Shown here: positions 1-7,029 of the stretch, one piece after another
Layout of the letters: every line of letters starts with the position of its first letter
Position numbering within the stretch: the first letter of the stretch is position 1
Assembly: GCA_027858145.1 (NCBI GenBank)
Contig: JAQIDF010000262.1
Span: forward strand, 1-29,769
Reading direction: 5' to 3'
DNA from: Prolixibacteraceae bacterium
GTDB taxonomy: Bacteria; Bacteroidota; Bacteroidia; Bacteroidales; Prolixibacteraceae
DNA: 29,769 nt
Notes under the pieces: model-generated
Database searches by the model: none
Told to the model about the DNA's origin: nothing
What the model saw: the letters and a program-made list of their open reading frames with translations, nothing else
Program-made: the position numbers and the translations under genes

Positions 1-2039
1 TCTTCCCTGAAATCGAAATTGCTGAGTGAACGGGCGTTTTTTGTTGAGTTAACCCCGTATTTTTTGAAGTTGATTACTGGATTGAATGCTTTAAAGTTAT
101 CGATGCTTAGATTCTTGTAAAAGAATGCCTGATGAAGCCTGGCGCCGCGAAGTTCTATTTTTGGAAATTCAAGGTTTAATTGTTGCTCGTGGCTTTGTAT
201 ACGTTCGCTTACTGTTGCATCTGTAGTTATCGGTTTAATTGTGAGGTTGTAGGCACTTGCTTTGTGACCAAGGCTCGACAAGCGGAGTGAGTCGGTAAAC
301 AGCATGTGCGATTTGTCGGCAAGCTGAAGTTTAATATCACTGAAAAGCAGGTTGAATTGTTCGGCAAAAAATATTTTATCAGTCTGATAAAATGTAGAGC
401 TGTCGACCGACAACTCGTGCAATTCGAAATTGTATTTCGTAGAGAAAAAACCTGACTCTTCAGTTTCTGTAAGGTAATTATATTGTATAGTGCCGTTAGA
501 AATAATCGTGTTGTTAACATAGATCCCCTTTAGGTAATCGCGTGTTTTTTCAAGAATAATGCTTTTATCACGTGTTTGTTGTTTTTTTATGAATCGGGGC
601 TCAAAACCAATTTTAGTGTATGTATTGTTTAATTGAAGCTTTTCCATTTCAATTTTTTGTTCGTGATAAAATGCACGAAAATCAATCTCAGAAAAAACTG
701 ATTGCTTACTAGTTACATTTATAGTTGTGTTGGTTTGGGTTTTAATGGTGTCGTTAACCGGGGCAAATGATATTTCACCTGTTGACAGCGAATGTGTGGC
801 TGAATTTGCTTTTAATTTTTTAATCGTAAGCCGGTGAATGTTGTCGATGTGGTTAAGCGTGAATTTATCGGCTTCAAGGTTTATGTTTTGGGACGATAAA
901 ATGCGGTTGCGGTTTTTGTATGATGTTGGATCGGCGCGAAAATTATGAAAAGTCAGGTTTACCCCTTCAATTATTTGTGCGGGTTTGTCTGAATTTGATG
1001 GTATCAGTTTTACCATTGCATTGTAAAATGAAAAACGGCCTACCGAGACCCATTTCATTGTGTTTTCAATAAAGGAATAGAAATTGATTTCGTTAATTGG
1101 TGTCCCCTGTGTGATTTGGCTCCCAAATTTTATAGTGATATCGGTATCATGAAAGTCCATCGATTCGATATGCAGTGTGTCGGCAATGTTCAAATAGCTG
1201 ATACCCGGAATATTCATTTTTATATTGGGCATGGCAACGGTGAACCGGTTGTTTTTAGCGTTTTCAGTTCCCTGCAATGGCCTTAGTTGTATATTCTTTG
1301 CGTTTACTATGTTCGTTAACAATGATAAATCGATGTGCTCTATTTCGATGAAGTGGACACTGTCGGGCAGTTTTTTATGCAAGTTTTCAACCACGAGTTT
1401 TAAATCAGAAATATCGAACGGGTAGGGCGTTTCGGTATATTTGATACCGCCGATTTTAAAATGCGTTGCTTCAAGATTTATTGTGGGGTTTATATCGCCA
1501 AGTGCAAACAGGGTGTCGATGTTCATGTTGGCACCGCTAAAACGTAAGGTGTCGAAAAAAACTTCTGAGAAAAATGGAATGCTAAGTGTGTCTCCTTTAA
1601 CAATATTTTTGTTTGACAGTTGTTTCATACTCACTTTTTCCCCCGTTTTTAAGCGCAAATCAGGCTTTATGGTAGTAAGCTTTGTTGCACGGAACTGTCG
1701 TTTGGCAAGGATTGAAAAAATATTAATGTTGTCAATTTCAAGTGATTCAGTATAAAAGAAATAGCTTTCAGTGCTATCTGAAGCTAAGTTTTCACGGGTG
1801 GGTTCAAATTTGATGTCACTAATGGATAATCGTTTATGTCTTAATTCAACATCGAGCTTGTTAAAATGCAAGCGGTATTGTTTGTCGGTGTGTAAATAGA
1901 TATATTCCGACAGGTTGTTCCGAATTATTTTTTCGGCGTTATAAAAGATGTAGCCTGCTGCACCTGCAATAAGCGCAACTAATGCTATCGCTATAATAAG
2001 CGGCCATTTTCTTCTTCCTTTGTGTTTGGTTTTGTTCAT
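1..2039 (-). CDS. Large membrane-anchored protein of unknown function, AsmA-like in general look (C-terminus beyond window)
   Basis: An open frame runs without a stop from an ATG at 2037-2039 to the left edge, giving at least 679 codons. The protein begins with a basic stretch (MNKTKHKGRRKW), then one hydrophobic segment at about residues 12-33, then a long polar region rich in short beta-type stretches such as LSISDIKFEP and repeated Asn/Ile/Thr/Asp patterns. A single N-terminal anchor followed by a very long repetitive periplasmic part resembles the AsmA/DUF748 type of envelope protein; that is inference from overall look, and I recognise no diagnostic motif. Shorter frames inside it on both strands are shadows. 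It is divergent from the DUF5063 operon, with 137 bp between the two starts. The CDS is convincing; the function is not known. Confidence 0.82.
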   Translation of the reverse strand, partial: MNKTKHKGRRKWPLIIAIALVALIAGAAGYIFYNAEKIIRNNLSEYIYLHTDKQYRLHFNKLDVELRHKRLSISDIKFEPTRENLASDSTESYFFYTESLEIDNINIFSILAKRQFRATKLTTIKPDLRLKTGEKVSMKQLSNKNIVKGDTLSIPFFSEVFFDTLRFSGANMNIDTLFALGDINPTINLEATHFKIGGIKYTETPYPFDISDLKLVVENLHKKLPDSVHFIEIEHIDLSLLTNIVNAKNIQLRPLQGTENAKNNRFTVAMPNIKMNIPGISYLNIADTLHIESMDFHDTDITIKFGSQITQGTPINEINFYSFIENTMKWVSVGRFSFYNAMVKLIPSNSDKPAQIIEGVNLTFHNFRADPTSYKNRNRILSSQNINLEADKFTLNHIDNIHRLTIKKLKANSATHSLSTGEISFAPVNDTIKTQTNTTINVTSKQSVFSEIDFRAFYHEQKIEMEKLQLNNTYTKIGFEPRFIKKQQTRDKSIILEKTRDYLKGIYVNNTIISNGTIQYNYLTETEESGFFSTKYNFELHELSVDSSTFYQTDKIFFAEQFNLLFSDIKLQLADKSHMLFTDSLRLSSLGHKASAYNLTIKPITTDATVSERIQSHEQQLNLEFPKIELRGARLHQAFFYKNLSIDNFKAFNPVINFKKYGVNSTKNARSLSNFDFRE

Positions 2040-2147
2040 GTTTATCTGCCTACCAAAATAGTAAAAAAGACTTCAGTTGTAAAATAAAATGTACTTGATT
2101 TTTAAATAAATAATTCTCTAACTACACCAAAGAACCTATTTTTCTTC

Positions 2148-2155
2148 TATTTTTG
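2148..2155 (+). promoter_or_regulatory. Bacteroidetes -7 promoter box for the DUF5063 operon
   Basis: TATTTTTG matches the Bacteroidetes sigma-ABfr -7 consensus TAnnTTTG and ends 21 nt before the ATG at 2177. It would start a transcript just upstream of that ATG, which argues against the longer reading from TTG at 2153. I see no clear -33 box. Confidence 0.55.
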
Positions 2156-2176
2156 TGGATTCAAAAGAGTTTTATT

Positions 2177-2815
2177 ATGTCAGAAAATGATTTTGAGCAT
2201 ATTGCTTATTCAAAAGATGTCATCGAATTTGTAACGGTGGCCAATGAGTATTGTGCTTTTATTGAAAATCATGCTTCGATTAAGCGTGGTGAGTTTGTTG
2301 AAAAAGTACAGAAAATCTATCCGTTACTTTATCTCAAAGCATCTATGCTACCCGATGTTGAAGATGAAAATGTTGAGACGCCGGCTAAATATGTAACAGA
2401 AGTTGATTACAGCTTTCTGATGCAAAAAATAAGTGAAAAACTGGCACGTTTCGACAGTTACCAAGAGGTGTTTGATGCCGACATGCAATTTAGCGAAGGC
2501 GCTGTTGAAGCCAGTATTGCTGAGGATATTTGTGATATCTATCAGGATTTAAAAGATTTTTTAATGGCTTACCGTGTTGGTACAACAGAAATAATGACCG
2601 ATGCAATTTGGGAATGCCAGAAAAATTTCAGCGAATACTGGGGGCAGCGCTTGGTTAATAGCTTGCGGGCTATTCATCACGTTGTTTATTCCGATGACGA
2701 CATCAATGAAGATGAACCAGAAGTTTTTTCATCTCCTGGTGATGAGGTGACTCCGCATAAAGAGGATGGCTGGGTTAACAAACATTTTAATAACTATTCA
2801 GACGACGAGAAATAA
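2177..2815 (+). CDS. DUF5063 domain protein
   Basis: A 212-residue acidic soluble protein with no signal peptide or membrane segment. The N-terminal half (SKDVIEFVTVANEYCAFIE, then a segment with YPLLYLKASMLP) is the pattern I associate with DUF5063, a Bacteroidetes family of unknown function. The C-terminal tail is rich in Asp and Glu. The frame can be extended to a TTG at 2153, but the -7 promoter box lies across that point, so the ATG at 2177 is the better start. The stop is directly followed by the ATG of the exonuclease gene with no gap, which indicates translational coupling. The gene order DUF5063, 3'-5' exonuclease, RlmI-like methyltransferase recurs in Bacteroidetes as far as I recall, suggesting a link to RNA or DNA metabolism; no direct function can be given. 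Confidence 0.88.
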   Translation: MSENDFEHIAYSKDVIEFVTVANEYCAFIENHASIKRGEFVEKVQKIYPLLYLKASMLPDVEDENVETPAKYVTEVDYSFLMQKISEKLARFDSYQEVFDADMQFSEGAVEASIAEDICDIYQDLKDFLMAYRVGTTEIMTDAIWECQKNFSEYWGQRLVNSLRAIHHVVYSDDDINEDEPEVFSSPGDEVTPHKEDGWVNKHFNNYSDDEK

Positions 2816-3412
2816 ATGACCTACAAAGAGTCAATTACAAAAGAAGAGCTTCAGGAGCTTCCTAAAAAGCAATTTGACGGAGAGGTGGTTGTGGTGACAA
2901 ATAAAAGCGATGCCCAAAAGGCTGTGGCTTACTTGTCGCAGTTTCCATTTTTAGGCTTCGATACCGAGACCAAGCCTTCCTTCAAAAAGGGACAGATAAA
3001 CAAAGTTGCCTTATTACAGTTATCTACTGATGATAAAGCTTTTTTATTCAGGTTGAAACATTTCGAAATGCCTGATTCTTTGTTAAAGTTGTTGTCTAAT
3101 CCTGACATCATAAAGGCAGGGGCTGCCATTCGCGATGATATTAAAGCATTGAAGGAAAAGCGATATTTTAAAGATGGCGGTTTTTTCGAGCTGCAGGATG
3201 AAGCCGTGGATATTGGTTTGAAAAATTTTAGCCTGAAAAAAATGGCCGGGATCGTGCTGGGGATAAAAATTTCAAAGGCGCAACAGTTATCAAACTGGGA
3301 GTCAAACGAGCTTACTGAGGCACAGCAACGTTATGCATCAACCGATGCTTGGATATCATTTAAAATTTACGAGCATTTCATGAATCATCGCGATGCTACT
3401 GTTTTGCCATAA
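2816..3412 (+). CDS. 3'-5' exonuclease of the DEDDy/RNase D-like family
   Basis: A 198-residue protein that is essentially one DnaQ-like exonuclease domain. Exo I is FDTETKPSF with Asp49 and Glu51 as metal ligands; Exo II contains the Asp pair in GAAIRDDIKAL; Exo III is YASTDAW, a Tyr-x3-Asp arrangement typical of the DEDDy class (RNase D, WRN exonuclease, Klenow exo domain). All four acidic residues are present, so the enzyme should be active as a metal-dependent 3'-5' exonuclease on RNA or DNA. There is no HRDC or helicase domain, unlike full RNase D or RecQ-type proteins, so the substrate is open. It starts on the base after the DUF5063 stop, and the methyltransferase ATG follows 9 nt after its end, so the three are surely co-transcribed. 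Confidence 0.92.
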   Translation: MTYKESITKEELQELPKKQFDGEVVVVTNKSDAQKAVAYLSQFPFLGFDTETKPSFKKGQINKVALLQLSTDDKAFLFRLKHFEMPDSLLKLLSNPDIIKAGAAIRDDIKALKEKRYFKDGGFFELQDEAVDIGLKNFSLKKMAGIVLGIKISKAQQLSNWESNELTEAQQRYASTDAWISFKIYEHFMNHRDATVLP

Positions 3413-3421
3413 AAATTCTAC

Positions 3422-4609
3422 ATGGAAAAAAATTCACAAATAATACTTAAGTCGGGGAAAGACCAATCGCTTAAGCGCTTTCATCCCTGGGTTTTCTCTG
3501 GTGCCATAAAAGAAATACGTGGAGCTGTAAACGAAGGCGATGTGGTGGACGTGTTGTCTAACAAACACGAATTGCTCGGGATCGGTCACTACCAAATAGG
3601 TTCTATAGCCGTTCGCGTGTTTTCATTTACCGATGCTGAAATCAATCAATCTTTTTGGGTTGAAAAATTGAACGATGCAGTATCGTTGCGAAAAGAATTA
3701 TTGAAGCCGGAATCTACAGAGACCAATATCTATCGCCTCGTTCATGGCGAAGGTGACGGCATGCCGGGTTTAATTGTCGATTTTTATAATGGAACAGCAG
3801 TAATGCAGATGCATTCGATAGGGATGTACCGCATTCGCGAACAATTGGCACAATGCCTGAAGGATGTGATGGGCGATGAACTCAAAGCCGTTTACGATAA
3901 AAGTTCGAAAACTATTCCTTATAAATCAGATGTGAAACCTGTAGATGGTTTTATTCTTGGGAAGTTAGAGCCCGATGTCGTATCGGAATATGGTAATCTT
4001 TTTACAGTTGATTGGGTTGAAGGCCAGAAAACTGGTTTCTTTATCGACCAGCGTGAGAACAGGCGCCTGCTTCAGGAGTATTCCGAAGGTCGCGATGTAC
4101 TGAACATGTTTTGCTATACGGGTGGTTTTTCATTTTATGCCATGCGTGGCGGGGCAAACAAAGTACATTCGGTCGATTCATCGGAAAAGGCTATTGAGCT
4201 TACCAGAACAAATGTTGAGCTGAACTTTTCGGGCGATAAAAGGCATGAGGCTTTTGCGGAGGATGCTTTCGTTTTTATGAAAGATATCAAAGACAAATAC
4301 GACTTAATTGTGCTCGACCCTCCGGCTTTTGCCAAACATCAGCGTTCGTTAGGTCAGGCTCTGAAAGGATATAAGCGTATTAATACGCGGGCATTTGAAC
4401 AAATACGTCCTGGCGGAATCGTTTTCACGTTTAGTTGTTCACAAGTAGTCACAAAAGATAAGTTCAGGGAAGCAGTATTTTCAGCAGCGGCCATTTCAGG
4501 GCGCAATGTGCGTATTCTTCATCAACTTACACAACCAGTGGATCACCCCGTAAATATTTATCATCCCGAAGGCGAATACCTTAAAGGGCTGGTGCTTTAT
4601 GTAGAATAA
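3422..4609 (+). CDS. rlmI: Class I SAM-dependent rRNA (cytosine-C5) methyltransferase, RlmI-like
   Basis: A 395-residue protein, close to the 396 of E. coli RlmI, which methylates C1962 of 23S rRNA. The N-terminus (ILKSGKDQSLKRFHPWVFSG) is a PUA-type RNA-binding domain, followed by a central segment with GEGDGMPGLIVDFY and a Rossmann methyltransferase domain. SAM motif I is in VLNMFCYTGGFSFYA, motif IV is LDPPAF with Asp299-Pro-Pro301, and motif VI FSCSQ carries the probable catalytic Cys339. Using the name rlmI rests on fold and length; the exact target base cannot be read from sequence. It is last in a three-gene operon, and its 3' end overlaps the convergent glycosyltransferase gene by 13 bp, leaving no room for a terminator between them. 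Confidence 0.9.
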   Translation: MEKNSQIILKSGKDQSLKRFHPWVFSGAIKEIRGAVNEGDVVDVLSNKHELLGIGHYQIGSIAVRVFSFTDAEINQSFWVEKLNDAVSLRKELLKPESTETNIYRLVHGEGDGMPGLIVDFYNGTAVMQMHSIGMYRIREQLAQCLKDVMGDELKAVYDKSSKTIPYKSDVKPVDGFILGKLEPDVVSEYGNLFTVDWVEGQKTGFFIDQRENRRLLQEYSEGRDVLNMFCYTGGFSFYAMRGGANKVHSVDSSEKAIELTRTNVELNFSGDKRHEAFAEDAFVFMKDIKDKYDLIVLDPPAFAKHQRSLGQALKGYKRINTRAFEQIRPGGIVFTFSCSQVVTKDKFREAVFSAAAISGRNVRILHQLTQPVDHPVNIYHPEGEYLKGLVLYVE

Positions 4610-5751
4610 AGTACCTCGTGGTAAATCTCCTTTATCGTTTCTTCTTCATTCTCCCAGCAAAGTTTATTGCCGGCAATTTCACAGTTCTCCTTCCATTCGT
4701 TTAGCAACTGTGGAGAGGACATCATGTTTTTCAGGCCAGTAGCAATTTTTTCCGGAGTTACTTCATCGATGAGAACACCCACGTTATAGGTTTTTACTAT
4801 GTTTTTGATTTCGGGGAGCGAGGAAGCTAAAACCGGAATCCCTGCCTGTATGTAATTAAATAATTTGTTGGGTAAAGCCAGTCGGTAGTTAAGCCCCATG
4901 TCTTTTTCTATCGATAATCCAATTGATGCATGTGGCGTAATCTTAGCCAGTTCTTCAGGCGAAATCCGTCCTGTAAAAATAACTTTGTCGGTCAGGTTTT
5001 CATTACGCACAATTTTCTGGCATTCTTCAAACTTGTCGCCATCACCGGCAATCACCAATCGCATATTTTCAATACGCTTCATAGCTAAAATTGCCTCTTC
5101 AACACCACGGCCAAGATTTATGGCTCCCTGGTAAATAATAAACGAAACATCTGTCGGAAAAGACAAATCAGAGGTTCTTGTGCGTTTGTCATGTTTTGTT
5201 TTTTTGGGAAGGTTGCGGACAAGTTTAAAATTGTTGCCGTATTTTTCATGGTATATTTTTGCAATTCCCGGGCTTACAGTATAGCAATGTTGAAGCTTGG
5301 GAACGATGAGTTTTTCTATCTGTTCCCATATTTTTTGAATGCCCGGGCGATTAATAAGTTCTGGCACTTCGGTGAAATACTCATGACTGTCGTAAACAAT
5401 GGGTTTTCGCTTGAGTTTACTTGCAATAAAGCAGGCCGGTAAGGTGTCTAAATCGTTAGCAACAACTACATCGTAACGGTTAAAAAGCAGGTGAAAAAAC
5501 AGCCTGATATTGTAATTTGCATAAAATAATGCTCCTTTATTGAACCATAACCTAAACCTTTTTGAAGCGATTTCATCACATTGGAATGGCAAACTTTGTG
5601 GTAGTTTTCGCCCGGCCATAGTAACGCTGAATCCCATACCGATGAGCGTTTGTGCAATTTTTTGCACACGGATGTCAGTGGCCAGGTCGTTGGTCACGGC
5701 TAAAATTAATTTTGGAGACTTGCTATTTATTGTATTGTTGTGTTTCTGCAT
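4597..5751 (-). CDS. Family 4 glycosyltransferase (GT-B fold)
   Basis: A 384-residue cytosolic or membrane-associated glycosyltransferase. The N-terminal half has a GT4 acceptor domain (ATDIRVQKIAQTL, then VVVANDLDTLPA and PIVYDSHEYFTE). The C-terminal donor domain contains IIYQGAINLGRGVEEAI, the sheet VIAGDGD, VIFTGRISPEEL and PNKLFNYIQAGIPVLAS, which corresponds to the nucleotide-sugar binding E-x7-E region of the family. Sugar and acceptor cannot be deduced. It stands alone, not within a polysaccharide cluster, flanked by rRNA methylation and cell-wall genes, so a role in lipid or envelope glycosylation is only a guess. A -7 box lies 19 nt upstream of the ATG. It converges on the rlmI-like gene with a 13-bp overlap. 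Confidence 0.92.
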   Translation of the reverse strand: MQKHNNTINSKSPKLILAVTNDLATDIRVQKIAQTLIGMGFSVTMAGRKLPQSLPFQCDEIASKRFRLWFNKGALFYANYNIRLFFHLLFNRYDVVVANDLDTLPACFIASKLKRKPIVYDSHEYFTEVPELINRPGIQKIWEQIEKLIVPKLQHCYTVSPGIAKIYHEKYGNNFKLVRNLPKKTKHDKRTRTSDLSFPTDVSFIIYQGAINLGRGVEEAILAMKRIENMRLVIAGDGDKFEECQKIVRNENLTDKVIFTGRISPEELAKITPHASIGLSIEKDMGLNYRLALPNKLFNYIQAGIPVLASSLPEIKNIVKTYNVGVLIDEVTPEKIATGLKNMMSSPQLLNEWKENCEIAGNKLCWENEEETIKEIYHEVLYST

Positions 5752-5770
5752 TTGAATCGCTTATTCCTAA

Positions 5771-5778
5771 CAAAACTA
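5771..5778 (-). promoter_or_regulatory. -7 promoter box for the glycosyltransferase
   Basis: Read on the minus strand this is TAGTTTTG, a match to TAnnTTTG, ending 19 nt before the ATG at 5751. It sits in the 102-bp gap between the divergent glycosyltransferase and murB genes. Confidence 0.5.
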
Positions 5779-5817
5779 ACGGATTTTTTCGATATTTGGA
5801 GATTGATTAAAACAGAG

Positions 5818-5832
5818 AAGCGAAGTTCGCTT
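5818..5832 (+). promoter_or_regulatory. 15-bp perfect dyad upstream of murB
   Basis: AAGCGAA-G-TTCGCTT is a perfect 7+1+7 palindrome 21 nt before the murB ATG and 13 nt before its AAGGAG ribosome-binding site. As DNA it could be an operator; as RNA it could fold as AAGCG/CGCTT with an AAGTT loop followed by TTT, a small attenuator-like hairpin. Nothing identifies a binding protein. Confidence 0.35.
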
Positions 5833-5853
5833 TTTGAATTTATAAAGGAGATA

Positions 5854-6870
5854 ATGATACGTTTACTAGATGATTACGATTTAACAGCATATAACACTTT
5901 TAAAATAAGCGCAAAGGCCGGTAAGTTTTTTGAGTTTACCGAGGCTGAAGAACTGATGTTTTTCCTACAGGAAGAAGGATTGCCCAAAAATTATTTTGTA
6001 TTGGGGGGCGGAAGTAACCTGTTGTTGAAAAATGATTTTGACGGACTGATAATTTACCCCAATATCCCCGGTGTGGGAGAGGTAGGTGAAGACCGAAACA
6101 ATATTTTTTTGGAAGCCGGGGCCGGAGTTGAGTGGGATGAACTGGTTCGCTTATCAGTTGTTTATGAGCTGGGGGGGCTGGAGAATTTGTCACTCATTCC
6201 GGGTAAAGTAGGAGCAGCACCGGTTCAGAATGTTGGTGCTTATGGCGTAGAAGCGAAAGAGCATATTCATTTGGTGCGTGCTGTTGATTTGCACACAGGA
6301 CAAAAAGTTGAATTTACTAACGAACAGTGTCGGTTTGGTTATCGTGATTCGATATTTAAGAATGAACTAAAGAACAAAGTTGTGATAACCTCAGTTGTTT
6401 TTAAGCTGGATAAGTTTCCCGAATACAACCTGGAATACGGCGCTTTAAAAGCAGAAGTAGAAAAGAAAGGCGAAACAACGCTTCAAAATGTCAGGGATGC
6501 GGTAATTAGTATTCGCGAAGCAAAATTACCGGATCCTGAAAAAATTGGTAATGGAGGGAGTTTTTTTAAAAATCCGGTTGTTAATGACGATGTTGCTCAA
6601 AAACTTAAAGATGAGTATAAGGGTATGCCGGCTTATCCGTCTGGTACAGAGGGGAAAACAAAACTGGCAGCAGGTTGGTTGATTGACCAATGTGGCTGGA
6701 AAGGTTATTGTGAAGGTAATGTTGGGGTGCATAAAGAACAAGCTTTGGTGCTTGTGAATTATGGTGGTGCCACAGGAATTGAAGTTGTTGCACTGGCTGA
6801 AAAAATAAAACAGTCGGTAAACGAAAAATTTGGAATTGAATTGATGCCTGAGGTGAATATTATTGGATAG
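5854..6870 (+). CDS. murB: UDP-N-acetylmuramate dehydrogenase MurB
   Basis: MurB is a cytosolic FAD enzyme that uses NADPH to reduce UDP-GlcNAc-enolpyruvate to UDP-MurNAc, the second committed step of peptidoglycan synthesis. From ATG 5854 the protein is 338 residues, in the normal type I range (E. coli 342). FAD-binding motifs are GGGSNLLL and ENLSLIPGKVGAAPVQNVGA; the catalytic Ser236 lies in GNGGSFFKNPVV and the catalytic Glu333 in MPEVNIIG at the very end. The frame is open upstream to a GTG at 5740 inside the divergent glycosyltransferase start, but the 38 extra residues match no MurB feature, and an AAGGAG Shine-Dalgarno lies 3 nt before ATG 5854, so that start is chosen. The gene stands alone; a weak terminator-like hairpin follows. 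Confidence 0.97.
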   Translation: MIRLLDDYDLTAYNTFKISAKAGKFFEFTEAEELMFFLQEEGLPKNYFVLGGGSNLLLKNDFDGLIIYPNIPGVGEVGEDRNNIFLEAGAGVEWDELVRLSVVYELGGLENLSLIPGKVGAAPVQNVGAYGVEAKEHIHLVRAVDLHTGQKVEFTNEQCRFGYRDSIFKNELKNKVVITSVVFKLDKFPEYNLEYGALKAEVEKKGETTLQNVRDAVISIREAKLPDPEKIGNGGSFFKNPVVNDDVAQKLKDEYKGMPAYPSGTEGKTKLAAGWLIDQCGWKGYCEGNVGVHKEQALVLVNYGGATGIEVVALAEKIKQSVNEKFGIELMPEVNIIG

Positions 6871-6896
6871 ATGTTGAAAGCATTTTATATGATATT

Positions 6897-6917
6897 AACA
6901 TCAATTGTGATGTTTTT
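6897..6917 (+). terminator. Weak hairpin plus T-run after murB
   Basis: AACATCA-ATTG-TGATGTT is a perfect 7-bp stem with a 4-nt loop followed directly by TTT, 26 nt after the murB stop. The stem is A/T-rich, so termination would be weak. The right arm runs into the first of the 32-bp-period repeats. Confidence 0.35.
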
Positions 6918-6918
6918 C

Positions 6919-6997
6919 GGCGTAATATTTGGAATTGCGTTCCGAATTTCGGCGTAATATTTGGAGTTAAAGTACAGATGTTGGCGTAATATTTGGA
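6919..6997. repeat. Three 15-bp direct repeats at exact 32-bp period; possible IS21-type end remnant
   Basis: GGCGTAATATTTGGA occurs at 6919-6933, 6951-6965 and 6983-6997, identical in all three, with 17-bp unrelated spacers, so the period is exactly 32 bp. The first two copies are also preceded by TTTC or ATTC. Just before the first copy is TGTTTTTC at 6911. Regularly spaced repeats at a TG-starting end are a known property of IS21-family termini, where they bind the IstA transposase, so a solitary IS end is my first reading. No istA or istB gene and no second end is visible here. Other readings are an array of protein-binding sites controlling the downstream ATPase gene or acting on murB mRNA. 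Confidence 0.75.
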
Positions 6998-7029
6998 ATA
7001 TATTCATAAATTTATACCATTGTTGAAGG

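Noticed and set aside
1441..1755. 104-codon plus-strand frame near the left edge, with similar ones at 227-520 and 1225-1425
   Set aside because: All are contained in the long minus-strand gene and read as shadows of it.
5740..5853. 38-codon N-terminal extension of murB from GTG 5740
   Set aside because: It begins inside the divergent glycosyltransferase start, adds nothing MurB-like, and a good AAGGAG site precedes the ATG at 5854.
6919..6997. CRISPR array reading of the three 32-bp-period repeats
   Set aside because: The repeat is 15 bp and the spacer 17 bp, both too short for CRISPR, there are only three copies and no cas gene is near.
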